From Endomychus coccineus (lineage: Eukaryota; Arthropoda; Insecta; Coleoptera; Endomychidae): a stretch of DNA of 64,000 bases. How positions within the stretch are numbered: position 1 is the stretch's first letter; each line of letters opens with the position of its first letter. Of the stretch, positions 1 through 10,509 are shown in pieces. Both the position numbers and the translations under genes were made by a program. The stretch covers positions 310,001 to 374,000 of the forward strand of contig CAUEHT010000001.1 of NCBI GenBank assembly GCA_958510875.1, in the 5' to 3' direction. Under the pieces are notes generated by a model that saw nothing but the letters and a program-made list of their open reading frames with translations, did no database searches and had not been told where the DNA came from.

Positions 1-561
1 TGCAAAAGGAATTTAATTTTTCATCAATTAACAAGCATCAGACATCCTCAATCCAATCCATCAGAACGTTATATACAGGAAATAATAAAATATCTGAGAA
101 TATCTTGTGAGGATAAACATCGTCAATGGGATGAATCAATATCCAGAGTAGAAAAATGTTTAAATCATTGTCCAAATACTACAACAGAGAAAACACCTGT
201 ATTAATAATGAAAGGCGAAGAACCAGATAGAAAATGGTTAGATGAAAATTCAGTAGAGCGAAATGAAATTTTGAAAGATATCAGTAATAGGTTAGAAAGA
301 AATGCAAGAAAATATATGAATAGGCAAATGAGAAAAAGAGGAAGGTTAATTAAATTTGAAATAGGTGAATTAGTAATAGTGAGAGCAATGAGAGTAACTA
401 ATAATAAAAAGAATATATGTGGAAAATTATGTTTTGCTTTTGAAGGTCCGTATGTAGTCATGAATGAAAATGCTGAAAATAGTTATGAATTAATGAATCC
501 TGAAAATGGAAAGATAAGGGGAATATTTAATATTGATCAAATATACAAGTATAATTATTAA
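1..561 (+). pseudogene. Ty3/gypsy integrase C-terminal fragment (5' end outside window)
   Basis: The frame is open from base 1 to a TAA at 559-561, so the gene begins upstream of the window. The translation carries the RHPQSNPSER stretch typical of the end of a gypsy-type integrase core, then a basic helical region and a small beta-rich tail (FAFEGPYVVMNENAENSYEL) like the integrase C-terminal domain that reads GPY/F in this family. In the retroelement the enzyme would join cDNA ends to host DNA in the nucleus. The first ATG (208) is internal and not a real start. No protease, RT or catalytic D,D of the integrase is visible here. It probably belongs to the element whose putative LTR follows from about 650. 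Family is fairly certain; activity cannot be judged. Confidence 0.75.
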
Positions 562-649
562 TAAATTTAGTTCATGAAAATAAAATCAAAAGATAAATAA
601 ATTTTAAATATTAATGTGATTAATATGTTAAAATTGATTTAGGGGAATT

Positions 650-2207
650 TGTTATGATTTCATTTCATAGACAATAAAAATTTAAAAATAATAACTTACC
701 GAACTATGAAAATCAGAAAAGATCAAATAAAAAATATTTTATGGAATTAAAAACAATAATAAAAGCTAAATAATAGTTAGGATATTAATATTAACAATGT
801 AAAACATAATAAACAACGATGTAATAGAATAAGAAGTGATAAACAAGAACTTCAGTGAAAGTGAAGAAACGTTCAGTGTAACGAAATCATAAATCATAAG
901 TAAAGTGATTACAAAACTATCATGAGATAGTACAAAACATTGAATAATGTTATAGATGTAAGTTAGGATTAGTAAATTTGAGTTATGTAATGTTAAAAGA
1001 ATGTTATTGATATAATATGATATGTATTAGATTTAAGAATAAGTAACTGTCAAGAAAACCATAAATATGGGAATAATCATATTAATAATAACCCAATCAT
1101 AGGTTAAATTATACCAAAGTGTGGGGAAAAATGTAGGCAATATTAATTTAAAAAGAAGGAATCGCTAACAATTAAAATAAGTTGAAAATCTCAAATAATT
1201 CAAAAAGTAAAGTATACTAAATTCTGATTGGTCAATAGGAATTTCTAATGTCAATCTGGTAACAATGAAGACTTGTGTCAGTTTTACAACAATTAACTTG
1301 GCATCCTTGATTTGAAAAGCAATCATCTCATAGGTTGTTTATGACATAAAGTAGCGTCGGTTTTGGAGGCCTATAAAAACGAATCTGAAAGTAAAGAAGT
1401 TTAGTTTGCCATTACATCTGTAGACTGAAAGTACTACTGCAACTCACCAAAATTTCATAACCTATAAAAAACCAGTGAACGAAAGTATTCCAAACTTCGA
1501 TAGGTTCAAAGAAACCAAAGTTAATAAGTTTTATATAAAGTCAACGATTATCCAAGTATCTGAATCCAGTAAAAAGGCTGTAATAACCTCCAATTAAGAA
1601 GAAATTTCCAACGATTGCCATTCATCAATAATTTAAATAAAGCATCGAAAAGTTTCATGTTTTATCTAAAAGGATAAAACAAAGTATTATCAACAGTTCC
1701 TGAGTCTCAAGAAGAAGTAATCCAAATTAGTTACCTGTGATTATTGTGAAAAAGCATAGTATTGTGTAAAAGTGAATCATCAACGAAATTATAAAAGAAT
1801 TAAATCGAAAATTGCCAACATAGTTAAACACACTTTTGGATATAAACTAAAAGTAAGTTTGTTTATTATATTTCCATTGTAGTGTTATTTGTAAATCTGA
1901 AAGAAAGATTGTCGTTTGTAATTTTGTAAACAACTATTAATATTGAATAGTTTTGAGGTTAAAGCTAGTTCTATGCTTAGAACATAAAATAAAATTGTAA
2001 ATTAGAAACCCGAGATAAATAGAGTCATAGAGATTTAAATATAGAAACTTTTTAACATTCAAAGAATATTGTGTTTAATTCCATAAAATAATATAAAAAG
2101 AGAAGGATCATTATTATTCAAAATAAACAAAATAAAAAGCTAGCCGGAAGCATTAATAATAATTCATAATCAATAAATTAAAAGAAACTAAAAAAGAAGT
2201 TTTTTAG
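650..2207 (+). repeat. Putative long LTR / untranslated region of the upstream gypsy element
   Basis: A purine run (AGGGGAA, 641-647) resembling a polypurine tract precedes TGTTATG at 650, as at the start of an LTR. A TATA-like TATAAAA lies at about 1364. The region has no long ORF and is AT rich. A primer-site-like sequence (GTCACCACAACGTGGGGC) follows at about 2216, resembling tRNA-Lys-type primer sites. This would make a roughly 1.56-kb LTR. No second copy lies in the window, so both boundaries are inferred. Confidence 0.35.
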
Positions 2208-2413
<206 letters not shown>

Positions 2414-2599
2414 TATATATTTCAATAGAACTGACTGAGAATTGTTCTGGTTAATTATAAACAAGTTCAAAGTTTCTTTGCCTAATTGGCCACTATCGTG
2501 TATGTAACTTAAGAGATATAGAATTAAATTTTCTGAATTATGAAGATAACTTAGATAATTTAACATAGGATTATAAAGATGAATAAACGTAAAAGATTG

Positions 2600-2671
2600 A
2601 ACCATAGGCGGGATTCGAACCCACATTTCTGGATTTCTAGTCCAGGGTGTTTCCAATTACACCACTTCGGT
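2600..2671 (-). tRNA. tRNA-like sequence, left palindrome arm
   Basis: Reverse-strand cloverleaf-like sequence with a T-arm of GTGGG-TTCGAAT-CCCGC and an anticodon stem CTGGA/TCCAG around loop CTAGAAA, giving anticodon AGA. It lacks one T of the D-loop found in the right copy, which weakens the D-arm. The variable region is short, unlike the long arm expected for a serine tRNA with AGA. Probably a tRNA-derived pseudogene. Confidence 0.4.
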
Positions 2672-3104
2672 CCTGTTAGATTTTTATATTTTTGTAAATA
2701 TAAACCTCTGAAAGGATAGTAGATCATTGATGAACACAATGCGATTCGGTGCCCTACCATAGATCAACCATTCACGCATATTCATCTGAAGTTCAGTCGT
2801 TTTTTGAATAGTGGCCAATTAGGCAAAGAAACTTTGAACTTGTTTATAATTAACCAGAACAATTCTCAGTCAGTTCTATTGAAATATATAAGAACCGGGA
2901 TGCTGTCATTTGAATAAGAACTGTCAAGTAACTGCCAACCATAGCAGTACTAACCTACAATCCTTACTTCAAAAAACGACTGAACTTCAGATGAATGTGC
3001 GTGAATGGTTGATCTATGGTAGGGCACCGAATCGCATTGTGTTCATCAATGATCTAATATCCTTTCAGAGGTTTATATTTACAAAAATATAAAAATCTAA
3101 CAGG

Positions 3105-3177
3105 ACCGAAGTGGTGTAATTGGTAAACACCCTGGACTAGAAATCCAGAAATGTGGGTTCGAATCCCGCCTATGGTT
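3105..3177 (+). tRNA. tRNA-like sequence, right palindrome arm (anticodon AGA by position)
   Basis: The acceptor stem ACCGAAG/CTATGGT pairs at 6 of 7 positions, counting one G-T and one A-A mismatch. The D-stem is GTGT/ACAC, the anticodon stem is CTGGA/TCCAG with loop CTAGAAA, and the T-arm is GTGGG-TTCGAAT-CCCGC. Internal promoter boxes A and B are plausible. The anticodon reads AGA (Ser), but the variable loop is only about 4 nt, so it is not a canonical serine tRNA. Functional status is unclear. Confidence 0.45.
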
Positions 3178-3276
3178 CAATCTTTTACGTTTATTCATCT
3201 TTATAATCCTATGTTAAATTATCTAAGTTATCTTCATAATTCAGAAAATTTAATTCTATATCTCTTAAGTTATATA

Positions 3277-3670
3277 TGTAAAGAAAACTATAATTTTCTT
3301 CATTTTAAATATTCCCGCGTATCAAATGTCATCGTGACAGAACGCGACTTACACACCATATCTTATCTATTTCATAACCCATAAGCTGGGCTGTCAATGT
3401 CGTAAATGAGAAAGCAATTTATTGAAGATTAATATTTGTTCATGGAATAATAAGCTAATTGTGATTTAGGAATCGACATTGTGATTAAGAACATTAAATG
3501 TCGTTTCTTTTCTTACAGGTAAAGTTTGTTGTTGTTACTACTTAATGCATATTGTTTATTTCGAATCATACATGTAAAGTAATAGAATAAAACTTTTCTT
3601 ACAGAGAAACTTAGTTGTGTTTTGATAAACTGTGTCGTCTAAATCATTGCGAGTAGAAAACCATCTTATA
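3277..3670 (+). repeat. 5' LTR of gypsy element A
   Basis: A 394-bp copy matched by 7130-7523. The only difference I noticed is ACTTAGTTG here against ACTCAGTTG in the 3' copy. Near-identity of LTRs implies recent insertion, because both copies are made from one template. Confidence 0.9.
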
Positions 3671-3692
3671 AAACGACATTTATTGTCACAAA

Positions 3693-4814
3693 ATGGAAAA
3701 GTTGAAATTTACGTTTCAAGTAAAATCAACACCAGACGGAAAGTCAAACTATATTGCTATAACCTCACTTGCCACACAAGATGACAAGGTTTTCCTGATT
3801 CCGGAGGAATATCAAGCAGCATCACAGTATCACAAACATGTCTCCAGCTGTAAGGCTTTCGGTACAGTGAAGAGTACATTGAAGAAAAGACATCAAAGCA
3901 GAAGCGTGTGGATAACAATGACCGATGCTCTTTTAGCAACATACTGTGATGAGGATGGAAACATGATTTTCCTGGATCAATTCCTCGAGGAAATTACCCG
4001 AGAACAGTCAGCTATTGTTAGTAAAGAAAGTTCAGAAGAACCTTTAGTGAAAATTTTGAAAAAATTAATTGAAAGTCAACAAAATAAAGAAAAACAAAGT
4101 ATGAAGAAGTTAGCAGAAAGATTTGTGATTGAAAAATTTGATGGAAAAAATATAAGTGCATATAACTGGATGGGAACATTTGAAAAAGAGTGTGCAAGGT
4201 TTGATGTAGTGAAAGATGAAGAAAAAATTGAAATATTCAGATTGTTTCTTGAAAAATCCTGTGCTGATTGGTACTCTTCCATGATGATAAAGCATAGTTT
4301 ACAATCGGAGTGGTCAGAGTGGAAATGACATTTTTTGCAAACCTATGCTAATAAAGGTTGGACTACAAGCAAATATGCTTTATTATTCAAATATCAAACA
4401 GGATCTTTATTAGAATATGCCATTAAAAAAGAAAAACTTCTACTGGAAGTGAGAAAAACCATCGATCAAGGCACCTTAATTGATATAATTGCTGCCGGCT
4501 TACCAGATTTTATAACGGATAGAATCAACAAAGAGGAAATTATACAAACAAAAGACTTATTTAACGAACTCGGCAAGTTAGAACATTTGGTTGTAAAGAA
4601 GAAATTTATAAAAAAGAAAGAAGATACTAAGCAAATAAGAGAGAAATGTGGTATTTGTGAAAGTCTGCAAAAAGGTGTGCGCTATCACCCAGAAGATTCC
4701 TGTTGGTTCAAGACAAAAATAAATAGTGGAAAAGAAAGAAATAATAAACAAATAAAGCACATTAACAATTCGGAACTGGAATGTCAACTACAGTGTGAAG
4801 ACCAAAAAAACTAA
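3693..4814 (+). pseudogene. gag-like ORF of gypsy element A, interrupted by TGA
   Basis: The ATG at 3693 lies 22 bp after the 5' LTR. The 211-aa first part runs to a TGA at 4326-4328. The same frame then continues with coding character to a TAA at 4812-4814. Residues around IEKFDGKNISAYNWMGTFEK match the retroviral-type gag/capsid motif of this family (DUF4939-like). The second part carries a Cys/His cluster (CGICESLQKGVRYHPEDSCW) like the zinc-binding region at the end of gag. A C-to-T change of CGA to TGA would explain the stop, which is an inference. The protein would form the retroelement particle. Confidence 0.75.
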
Positions 4815-4849
4815 TAGTGCCGCCATTAATTAAAGTGAAATTAATATTG

Positions 4850-4935
4850 AATAAAATTGTTCAAGTGTTTGGAATCTATGACTCTGGTTCCAACGTGTCA
4901 TTGATAAATTCAAAGTTACTAAAGACAGACACAAG
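4850..4935 (+). pseudogene. Aspartic protease remnant joined abruptly to RT
   Basis: A short stretch reads VFGIYDSGSNVSLINSKLL, which contains the D-S/T-G catalytic signature (here DSG) of a retroelement protease. It breaks off near 4930, where the sequence jumps directly into the middle of the reverse transcriptase. The rest of the protease and the N-terminal half of RT are missing. Confidence 0.65.
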
Positions 4936-5970
4936 ACTGCATTCGTCACGCAAGAGGGCCATTTTCAATGGACTTGCTTGCCATTCGGATTAAAGACCTC
5001 CCCGGCAATATTTCAGAGAATCATGTGTAATATAATACGGAAACACAAGCTTGGAGATTTCACAGTATGTTACATCGATGACATCTTGTTATTCTCAAAA
5101 TCTTTCTCGGAACATGTCAGACATCTGGAACAGCTATTTCAAGCAATTAAAAGTGAAGGTTTAAGACTCAAATTCTCTAAATGTATGTTTGCAGCCGACT
5201 CAGTTAAGTACTTGGGTCACATTATACAGAATAATTCAGTGAGACCTCTGAAAGACAACTTAATATCAATAAAAAACTTCCCAATTCCAAAAACGAGGAA
5301 AAATGTGAGACAATTTTTGGGAAAAATAAATTTTTATCATAAATATGTGCCTAAAATAGCAATGAAATTGGAACCATTACATAATCTTTTAAGAAAAGCA
5401 CAAACCTTTAACTGGACTAAGGCATGCCAAGAGTCATTTGACGAAATGAAACAAACATTATGTTCTCATCCAATATTGACCATTTTTGATCCGAACTTGC
5501 CCATCCACATATACACAGATGCCAGTATTCTAGGAGTAGGAGCAGTTCTAAAACAGCCACAAGAAAACAATGAAGAGAAACCAGTGGCATACTTCTCAAA
5601 AAAATTAAATGAAGTTCAAAAAAGGAAGAAAGCTGTATATCTAGAATGCCTTGCAATTAAAGAATGTGTGAAGTATTGGCAGCACCTGTTGATAGGTAGG
5701 AAATTTACTGTCTTTTCAGATCACAAGCCCTTGGAGAATATGAATATAAAGTCAAGAACGGATGAAGAACTGGGAGATCTAACGTACTACCTATCACAGT
5801 ATGATTTCCAAATTAAATATTCTCCAGGAAAATACAACATCGAAGCGGATTGCCTGAGCAGGAACCCAGTCCTGGAAGCAAATGAAAACCTGGATGAACA
5901 ACTAAAAATAGTCAATATTATAACACTAGAAGATATCTTAGAAGATCAAGTTAAAAATGAAAAGATATAA
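4936..5970 (+). pseudogene. Reverse transcriptase (C-terminal half) and RNase H of gypsy element A
   Basis: The frame enters at TAFVTQEGHFQW, upstream of the first ATG (4978). It shows the RT motifs LPFGLKTSPAIFQ and YIDDILLFS (catalytic YxDD). It then has the tether region and a Ty3-type RNase H with IYTDAS, FSDHKPLENM and EADCLSRNP. The enzyme would copy the element RNA into cDNA inside the particle. The N-terminal fingers region of RT is deleted, so the protein cannot be active. A TAA at 5968-5970 interrupts the frame, which continues into the integrase. Confidence 0.85.
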
Positions 5971-7094
5971 AGTAAAAAAGACAAGCTGATAACAAAAAAC
6001 AACATTTATTACAAGAAAGTTAAGGAAAAAGAAAAAATAATACTATCAGAGCAATTCAGTATACAATTCATCAAAAATGTACATGCAAACCTAGGTCACA
6101 TAGGAATAAAACAAATGCAAAGAATGATCAGTTCATGGTACACAGCAGAAAACATGACAAAAAACATAAAAAGAACCTGTGAAAGTTGTATAGTGTGTAT
6201 AAAGAACAAATCAAGAGGACAGAATAAATATGGATTGATGTCCCACTTGGGTCCGGCCACAAAACCTTTTGAGATATGTTCCATTGATACAATTGGAGGA
6301 TTTGGGGGTTCGAGGTCAACCAAGAGATACTTACACCTGCTATCCGATCACTTCACAAGGTATGCGTACATTTTGACGTCAAGTACACAAAATGCAAGTG
6401 ATTTCATTAAACTAGTCAAAAACTGTGCAGAAACTAATGACATTGGCATGATACTCTCAGACCAATACCCCGGTTCCCCGGTATCAATTCTAGAGACTTT
6501 AAAAATTTTTTGGATGAAAAGAATATTCCAATCATCTTTACTGCTGTGGACTCGCCCTTCTCAAATGGACTAAATGAGAGGCTAAATCAAACATTAGTCA
6601 ACAAAATCAGATGCAAAAACGAAAATAAAACTAAACTAGCCTGGACAACAATAGCACAAAACTGTGTAAAAAACTATAATGAGACGGAGCACACTGTCAC
6701 TGGATATGCTCCAATGTATCTTCTCAACGGCACAGATGTTACCATTTTGCCAAATGAGCTGAAACTTAAGAAGACCGAGTACGATTTGATCCAAGACAGG
6801 AAAATAGCCTTGGAAAATACAATCAAATCACATAATTACAACAAGACAATTTATGATAAAAATCGGACACACATAGACTTCAAAGTTGGTGATACCGTCT
6901 TTGTGGATAATGGAAACAAAATGAATAGGAAAAAGCTCGACGAATTAAGAATCGGACCTTACAAAATCATTGAGAAAATATCAAATACAATTTACAAGAT
7001 AAACACCAACCATAAGAAATCAGAGTCAAATTTTTTCCACACCTCGAAACTAACTCCGGCTCCTGCGCTTGAAGACTATGAGGAGGAAGAGTGA
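5971..7094 (+). pseudogene. Integrase of gypsy element A, frameshifted
   Basis: In frame with the RT after the TAA comes an HHCC zinc-binding region (HANLGHIG with CESCIVC), then the start of the catalytic core (ICSIDTIGGFGG). The frame is lost near 6470-6500, and the core resumes in another frame from about 6510 (VDSPFSNGLNERLNQTL, which contains the catalytic glutamate). The C-terminal domain (VGDTVFVDNGNKMNRKKL, then IGPYKIIEKI) runs to a TGA at 7092. The acidic tail ends just before the polypurine tract. Confidence 0.85.
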
Positions 7095-7117
7095 ATGGAT
7101 ATTGTTATATCTTCTCT

Positions 7118-7129
7118 GGGAGGGGGAGA
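7118..7129 (+). promoter_or_regulatory. Polypurine tract of gypsy element A
   Basis: The purine run GGGAGGGGGAGA sits directly before the TGTAAAG start of the 3' LTR. This is the standard place where plus-strand DNA synthesis is primed. Confidence 0.8.
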
Positions 7130-7517
7130 TGTAAAGAAAACTATAATTTTCTTCATTTTAAATATTCCCGCGTATCAAATGTCATCGTGACAGAACGCGA
7201 CTTACACACCATATCTTATCTATTTCATAACCCATAAGCTGGGCTGTCAATGTCGTAAATGAGAAAGCAATTTATTGAAGATTAATATTTGTTCATGGAA
7301 TAATAAGCTAATTGTGATTTAGGAATCGACATTGTGATTAAGAACATTAAATGTCGTTTCTTTTCTTACAGGTAAAGTTTGTTGTTGTTACTACTTAATG
7401 CATATTGTTTATTTCGAATCATACATGTAAAGTAATAGAATAAAACTTTTCTTACAGAGAAACTCAGTTGTGTTTTGATAAACTGTGTCGTCTAAATCAT
7501 TGCGAGTAGAAAACCAT

Positions 7518-7523
<6 letters not shown>
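7130..7523 (+). repeat. 3' LTR of gypsy element A
   Basis: Matches the 5' LTR, offset by 3,853 bp. It is followed by TATATA and an (AT)n run. Confidence 0.9.
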
Positions 7524-7567
<44 letters not shown>

Positions 7568-7572
7568 TATAT
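7519..7572. repeat. (AT)n microsatellite
   Basis: Alternating AT with one ACAT interruption, directly after the gypsy 3' LTR. Confidence 0.9.
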
Positions 7573-7594
7573 TCTTTTGTTGATATTCTTGAAC

Positions 7595-8036
7595 CATTTG
7601 TAATATTTGTATGTTTTCTTGGTATATTGGTTCGTATATATACTGATAATGAAATAAAAATTCTGTTTGACGTTTCGACAATGTTTATTGCCTTTATCAA
7701 AATTGTTAATTGAATTAGTGTTTCCATGTAATTTAGAAAAGAATACATGATTTCGATTAATGAAATGCGTCTGCAGCCGACTTGTGTTTTAAGATCCAAT
7801 TAAAACTGCAGAAAACATTGGATCGGTTGTGTGTGAAAGAGTAATGTATGGATCTTAAAACACAAGTCGGCTGCAGACGCATTTCATTAATCGAAATCAT
7901 CTATTCTTTTCTAAATTACATGGAAACACTAATTCAATTAACAATTTTGATAAAGGCAATAAACATTGTCGAAAAGTCAAACAGAATTTTTATTTCATTA
8001 TCAGTATATATACGAACCAATATACCAAGAAAACAT

Positions 8037-8040
<4 letters not shown>
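7595..8040. repeat. Inverted repeat resembling Penelope-like terminal sequence
   Basis: Arms 7595-7797 and about 7850-8040 are near-perfect reverse complements separated by about 50 bp. Each arm carries a stretch ending GTCGAAA (minus 7670-7700, plus 7947-7978). It has the same layout as the hammerhead-like motif of the neighbouring Penelope element, with stem GGCAAT/ATTGTC, but TTGATAA replaces CTGANGA. This suggests a second, more diverged Penelope-like family. Overlapping ORFs here (MDLKTQVGCRR peptides) occur in both arms and are probably not genes. Confidence 0.55.
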
Positions 8041-8075
<35 letters not shown>

Positions 8076-8139
8076 GAACTGGATTCTCGGGTATTGATCC
8101 GCGTTGTGTGGTTTCGGTCCTCAGAAGGACCAATTTCAC

Positions 8140-8173
8140 GACGTTTCGGCAAAGTCGCATTTGCCATCTTCAG
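8140..8173 (-). ncRNA. Hammerhead-ribozyme-like motif (Penelope terminal repeat), copy 1
   Basis: On the minus strand: CTGAAGA (fits the CUGANGA core), a 6-bp stem GGCAAA/TTTGCC with loop TGCGAC, then GAAAC and GTC. Hammerhead motifs are established in Penelope-like pseudo-LTRs. Stems I and III were not fully resolved by eye. Confidence 0.55.
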
Positions 8174-8274
8174 GTGATTCGACCGTAGAGTCTGGAAAAT
8201 CTAGGCGAACTGACGCTTACTTGGAGGGACAGGTATTTATATCCCCCGTTATGTTTGACCTTTGGACTTTCGAA

Positions 8275-9417
8275 CTATTTCACGCTTGGTTGATTTCTAC
8301 GTGTTTGGCTCCGAGTGACACGTTTGGATGACGTCATTGCGATGCTGGAATCAGCCGGAAAGTTTCCGTGACCTGTTGCACGTGCACTGGATATCACGTT
8401 CTCTCTTGGTTTTGGTTTTATCTTCCGAGTTTCTAAAGCGGGTTTCCATGTTGCTGGTAATCTTAGTCCGTCATCTCGTTTGTTAAGACTATGTGGACGT
8501 TTCTCGATCTCTATTGCCTCCCTGGTTATTCTGGTGTAGAAGTGTTCAATGTTGGCTAGAGTCTTTGTGCCGCTAAAGTTGATCATATGGCCAGTACTTC
8601 TTACATGTTCAGCTAGTGAAGACGTGGTTTCGTTTTTCGACACAGCGTTTGCATGTTCAGTCTTTCGCACATCAATGCGTCTGTTGGTCTGCCCGATGTA
8701 TGTCTTTTCACAATTACCACATGGCACCTCGTACACTCCTTGGCATTCTAGAGGAATTCTGTCTTTTGGATTCCGAAGAACATTTTTGATTTTCCTATCT
8801 GTTGTGAAGGTTGTTTTGATATCATGACGGCTCAGTATTTTGCAGATTTTGTCAGTTGTGCCTTTTATGTAAGGTAGAAAAGCGTTTCCCACTGGTTGAT
8901 CTTCATTGTTGACATCCTTCTCATTTTTGCGTTGAGAGTTATGAATCTGTTTTCTTGAATAGCCATTCATCCTAAGGGCTGTTCGGATGGTTTCCATTTC
9001 TCCATCGAAGTTCTCCGCATCAGCGAGACGTTTTGACCTTGTCATGAGGGTATTTACGACTGATTGTAGCTGGGATGGATGGTGATGCGAGTTACTATTC
9101 AAATATCGGTTCGTGTGGGTCTTTTTTCTGAATACTGTATGTCCCAAACTGCCGTCAGTTTTCTTTGTTACCAAAACATCTAGAAATGGTAATTGGTTGT
9201 TCTCTTCGGCTTCTATTGTGAATTTTATCCGATCATGGATTCCATTCAGGTGATCGAGAAACCCTCTTAGTAGTCCTTCTCCATGTGGCCAAATAACGAA
9301 AATATCATCTACATATCTGAGCCAAAGTTTGGGTTTTAGTTGCGCTGTGTTAAGAGCTTTAATTTCAAAATCCTCCATGAAAAGATTTGCGATCACTGGT
9401 GAGATTGGTGATCCCAT
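8275..9417 (-). pseudogene. Penelope-like reverse transcriptase (C-terminal part) with GIY-YIG endonuclease
   Basis: The 380-aa frame opens with RT motif GSPISPVIANLFMEDFE and the catalytic YVDDIFVIW. It continues through the thumb/linker (LPFLDVLVTKK, then HTNRYLNSNSHHHPSQ) to a GIY-YIG nuclease domain (GVYEVPCGNCEKTYIGQT with downstream R and H). This RT plus GIY-YIG architecture defines Penelope-like elements; the enzyme would nick a target and prime reverse transcription there. The N-terminal half of RT is missing. Codons EGAP precede the first Met, and the frame is cut at about 9427, where an inverted copy of the 3' end begins. It is 5'-truncated and not autonomous. Confidence 0.88.
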
Positions 9418-9426
9418 CGGTGCTCC

Positions 9427-9786
9427 TTCGAAACCACGTCTTCACTAGCTGAACATGTAAGAAGTACTGGCCATATGATCAACTTTAGCGGCACAAAGAC
9501 TCTAGCCAACATTGAACACTTCTACACCAGAATAACCAGGGAGGCAATAGAGATCGAGAAACGTCCACATAGTCTTAACAAACGAGATGACGGACTAAGA
9601 TTACCAGCAACATGGAAACCCGCTTTAGAAACTCGGAAGATAAAACCAAAACCAAGAGAGAACGTGATATCCAGTGCACGTGCAACAGGTCACGGAAACT
9701 TTCCGGCTGATTCCAGCATCGCAATGACGTCATCCAAACGTGTCACTCGGAGCCAAACACGTAGAAATCAACCAAGCGTGAAATAG
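9427..9786 (+). pseudogene. Inverted copy of the Penelope ORF 3' end
   Basis: This repeats, in the opposite orientation, the last part of the GIY-YIG ORF from ..SLAEHV.. to the stop, including MINFSGTKTLANIEHFYTR. It is a duplicated fragment, not a separate gene. Confidence 0.85.
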
Positions 9787-9887
9787 TTCGAAAGTCCAAA
9801 GGTCAAACATAACGGGGGATATAAATACCTGTCCCTCCAAGTAAGCGTCAGTTCGCCTAGATTTTCCAGACTCTACGGTCGAATCAC

Positions 9888-9922
9888 CTGAAGATGGCAA
9901 ATGCGACTTTGCCGAAACGTCG
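9888..9922 (+). ncRNA. Hammerhead-ribozyme-like motif, copy 2
   Basis: Identical core to copy 1 in the inverted arm: CTGAAGA, stem GGCAAA/TTTGCC, GAAAC, GTC. Confidence 0.55.
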
Positions 9923-9945
9923 TGAAATTGGTCCTTTTGAGGACC

Positions 9946-10016
9946 GAAACCACACAACGCGGATCAATACCCGAGAATCCAGTTCTACACATTACGTCCG
10001 CGAGAACCTAAGAAGA

Positions 10017-10062
<46 letters not shown>

Positions 10063-10134
10063 TCTTCTTAGGTTCTCGCGGACGTAATGTGTAGAACTGG
10101 ATTCTCGGGTATTGATCCGCGTTGTGTGGTTTCG
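9946..10134. repeat. Palindrome centred on an (AT)n tract
   Basis: The arms 9946-10018 and 10060-10134 are reverse complements (both contain TTAGGTTCTCGCGGACGTAA or its complement). They flank an (AT)n run at 10019-10059 and form a potential cruciform in the Penelope repeat cluster. Confidence 0.8.
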
Positions 10135-10167
10135 GTCTAGATTTTCCAGACTCTACGGTCGAATCAC

Positions 10168-10202
10168 CTGAAGATGGCAAATGCGACTTTGCCGAAACGT
10201 CG
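10168..10202 (+). ncRNA. Hammerhead-ribozyme-like motif, copy 3
   Basis: Same core as copies 1 and 2, in a further terminal fragment between two (AT)n runs. Confidence 0.55.
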
Positions 10203-10386
10203 TGAAATTGGTCCTTTTGAGGACCGAAACCACACAACGCGGATCAATACCCGAGAATCCAGTTCTACATATATATATATATATATATATTTCTTCTTAG
10301 GTTCTCGCGGACGTAATGTGTAGAACTGGATTCTCGGGTATTGATCCGCGTTGTGTGGTTTCGGTCCTCAAAAGGACCAATTTCAC

Positions 10387-10420
10387 GACGTTTCGGCAAA
10401 GTCGCATTTGCCATCTTCAG
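10387..10420 (-). ncRNA. Hammerhead-ribozyme-like motif, copy 4
   Basis: Same core on the minus strand. The flanking fragment stops in an (AT)n run shortly after, at about 10441. Confidence 0.55.
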
Positions 10421-10439
10421 GTGATTCGACCGTAGAGTC

Positions 10440-10440
<1 letters not shown>

Positions 10441-10507
<67 letters not shown>
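10441..10507. repeat. (AT)n microsatellite
   Basis: Pure alternating AT of about 66 bp, ending the Penelope cluster. Confidence 0.95.

Positions 10508-10509
<2 letters not shown>

Larger units (their letters stand above)
3277..7523 (+). mobile_element. Ty3/gypsy LTR retrotransposon A (defective internal region)
   Basis: A complete-looking element of about 4.25 kb. The direct LTRs (3277-3670 and 7130-7523) begin TGTAAAG, and the tract GGGAGGGGGAGA stands immediately before the 3' LTR as a polypurine tract. It sits in TA-rich DNA, with TATATA before the 5' LTR and TATATA after the 3' LTR, consistent with a short target duplication. Internal order is gag, protease remnant, RT, RNase H, integrase. 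The coding region has in-frame stops at 4326 and 5968, a deletion across the protease/RT junction near 4930, and a frameshift near 6470. It therefore looks recently inserted, probably mobilised in trans. Confidence 0.9.
8073..10440. mobile_element. Penelope-like element copies in inverted arrangement
   Basis: The segment 8104-8637 is repeated in reverse orientation at about 9427-9960. Further terminal fragments follow at 10060-10270 and 10300-10440, separated by (AT)n runs at 8040-8072, 10019-10059 and 10268-10290. The terminal unit carries a conserved hammerhead-like motif and the sequence TAGAACTGGATTCTCGGGTA. Penelope-like elements are known for tandem or inverted partial copies and for hammerhead motifs in their pseudo-LTRs; the arrangement here fits that pattern. 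Confidence 0.75.

Noticed and set aside
8549..8827. Plus-strand 92-aa ORF opposite the Penelope GIY-YIG region
   Set aside because: It is a shadow of the well-supported minus-strand RT/GIY-YIG frame.
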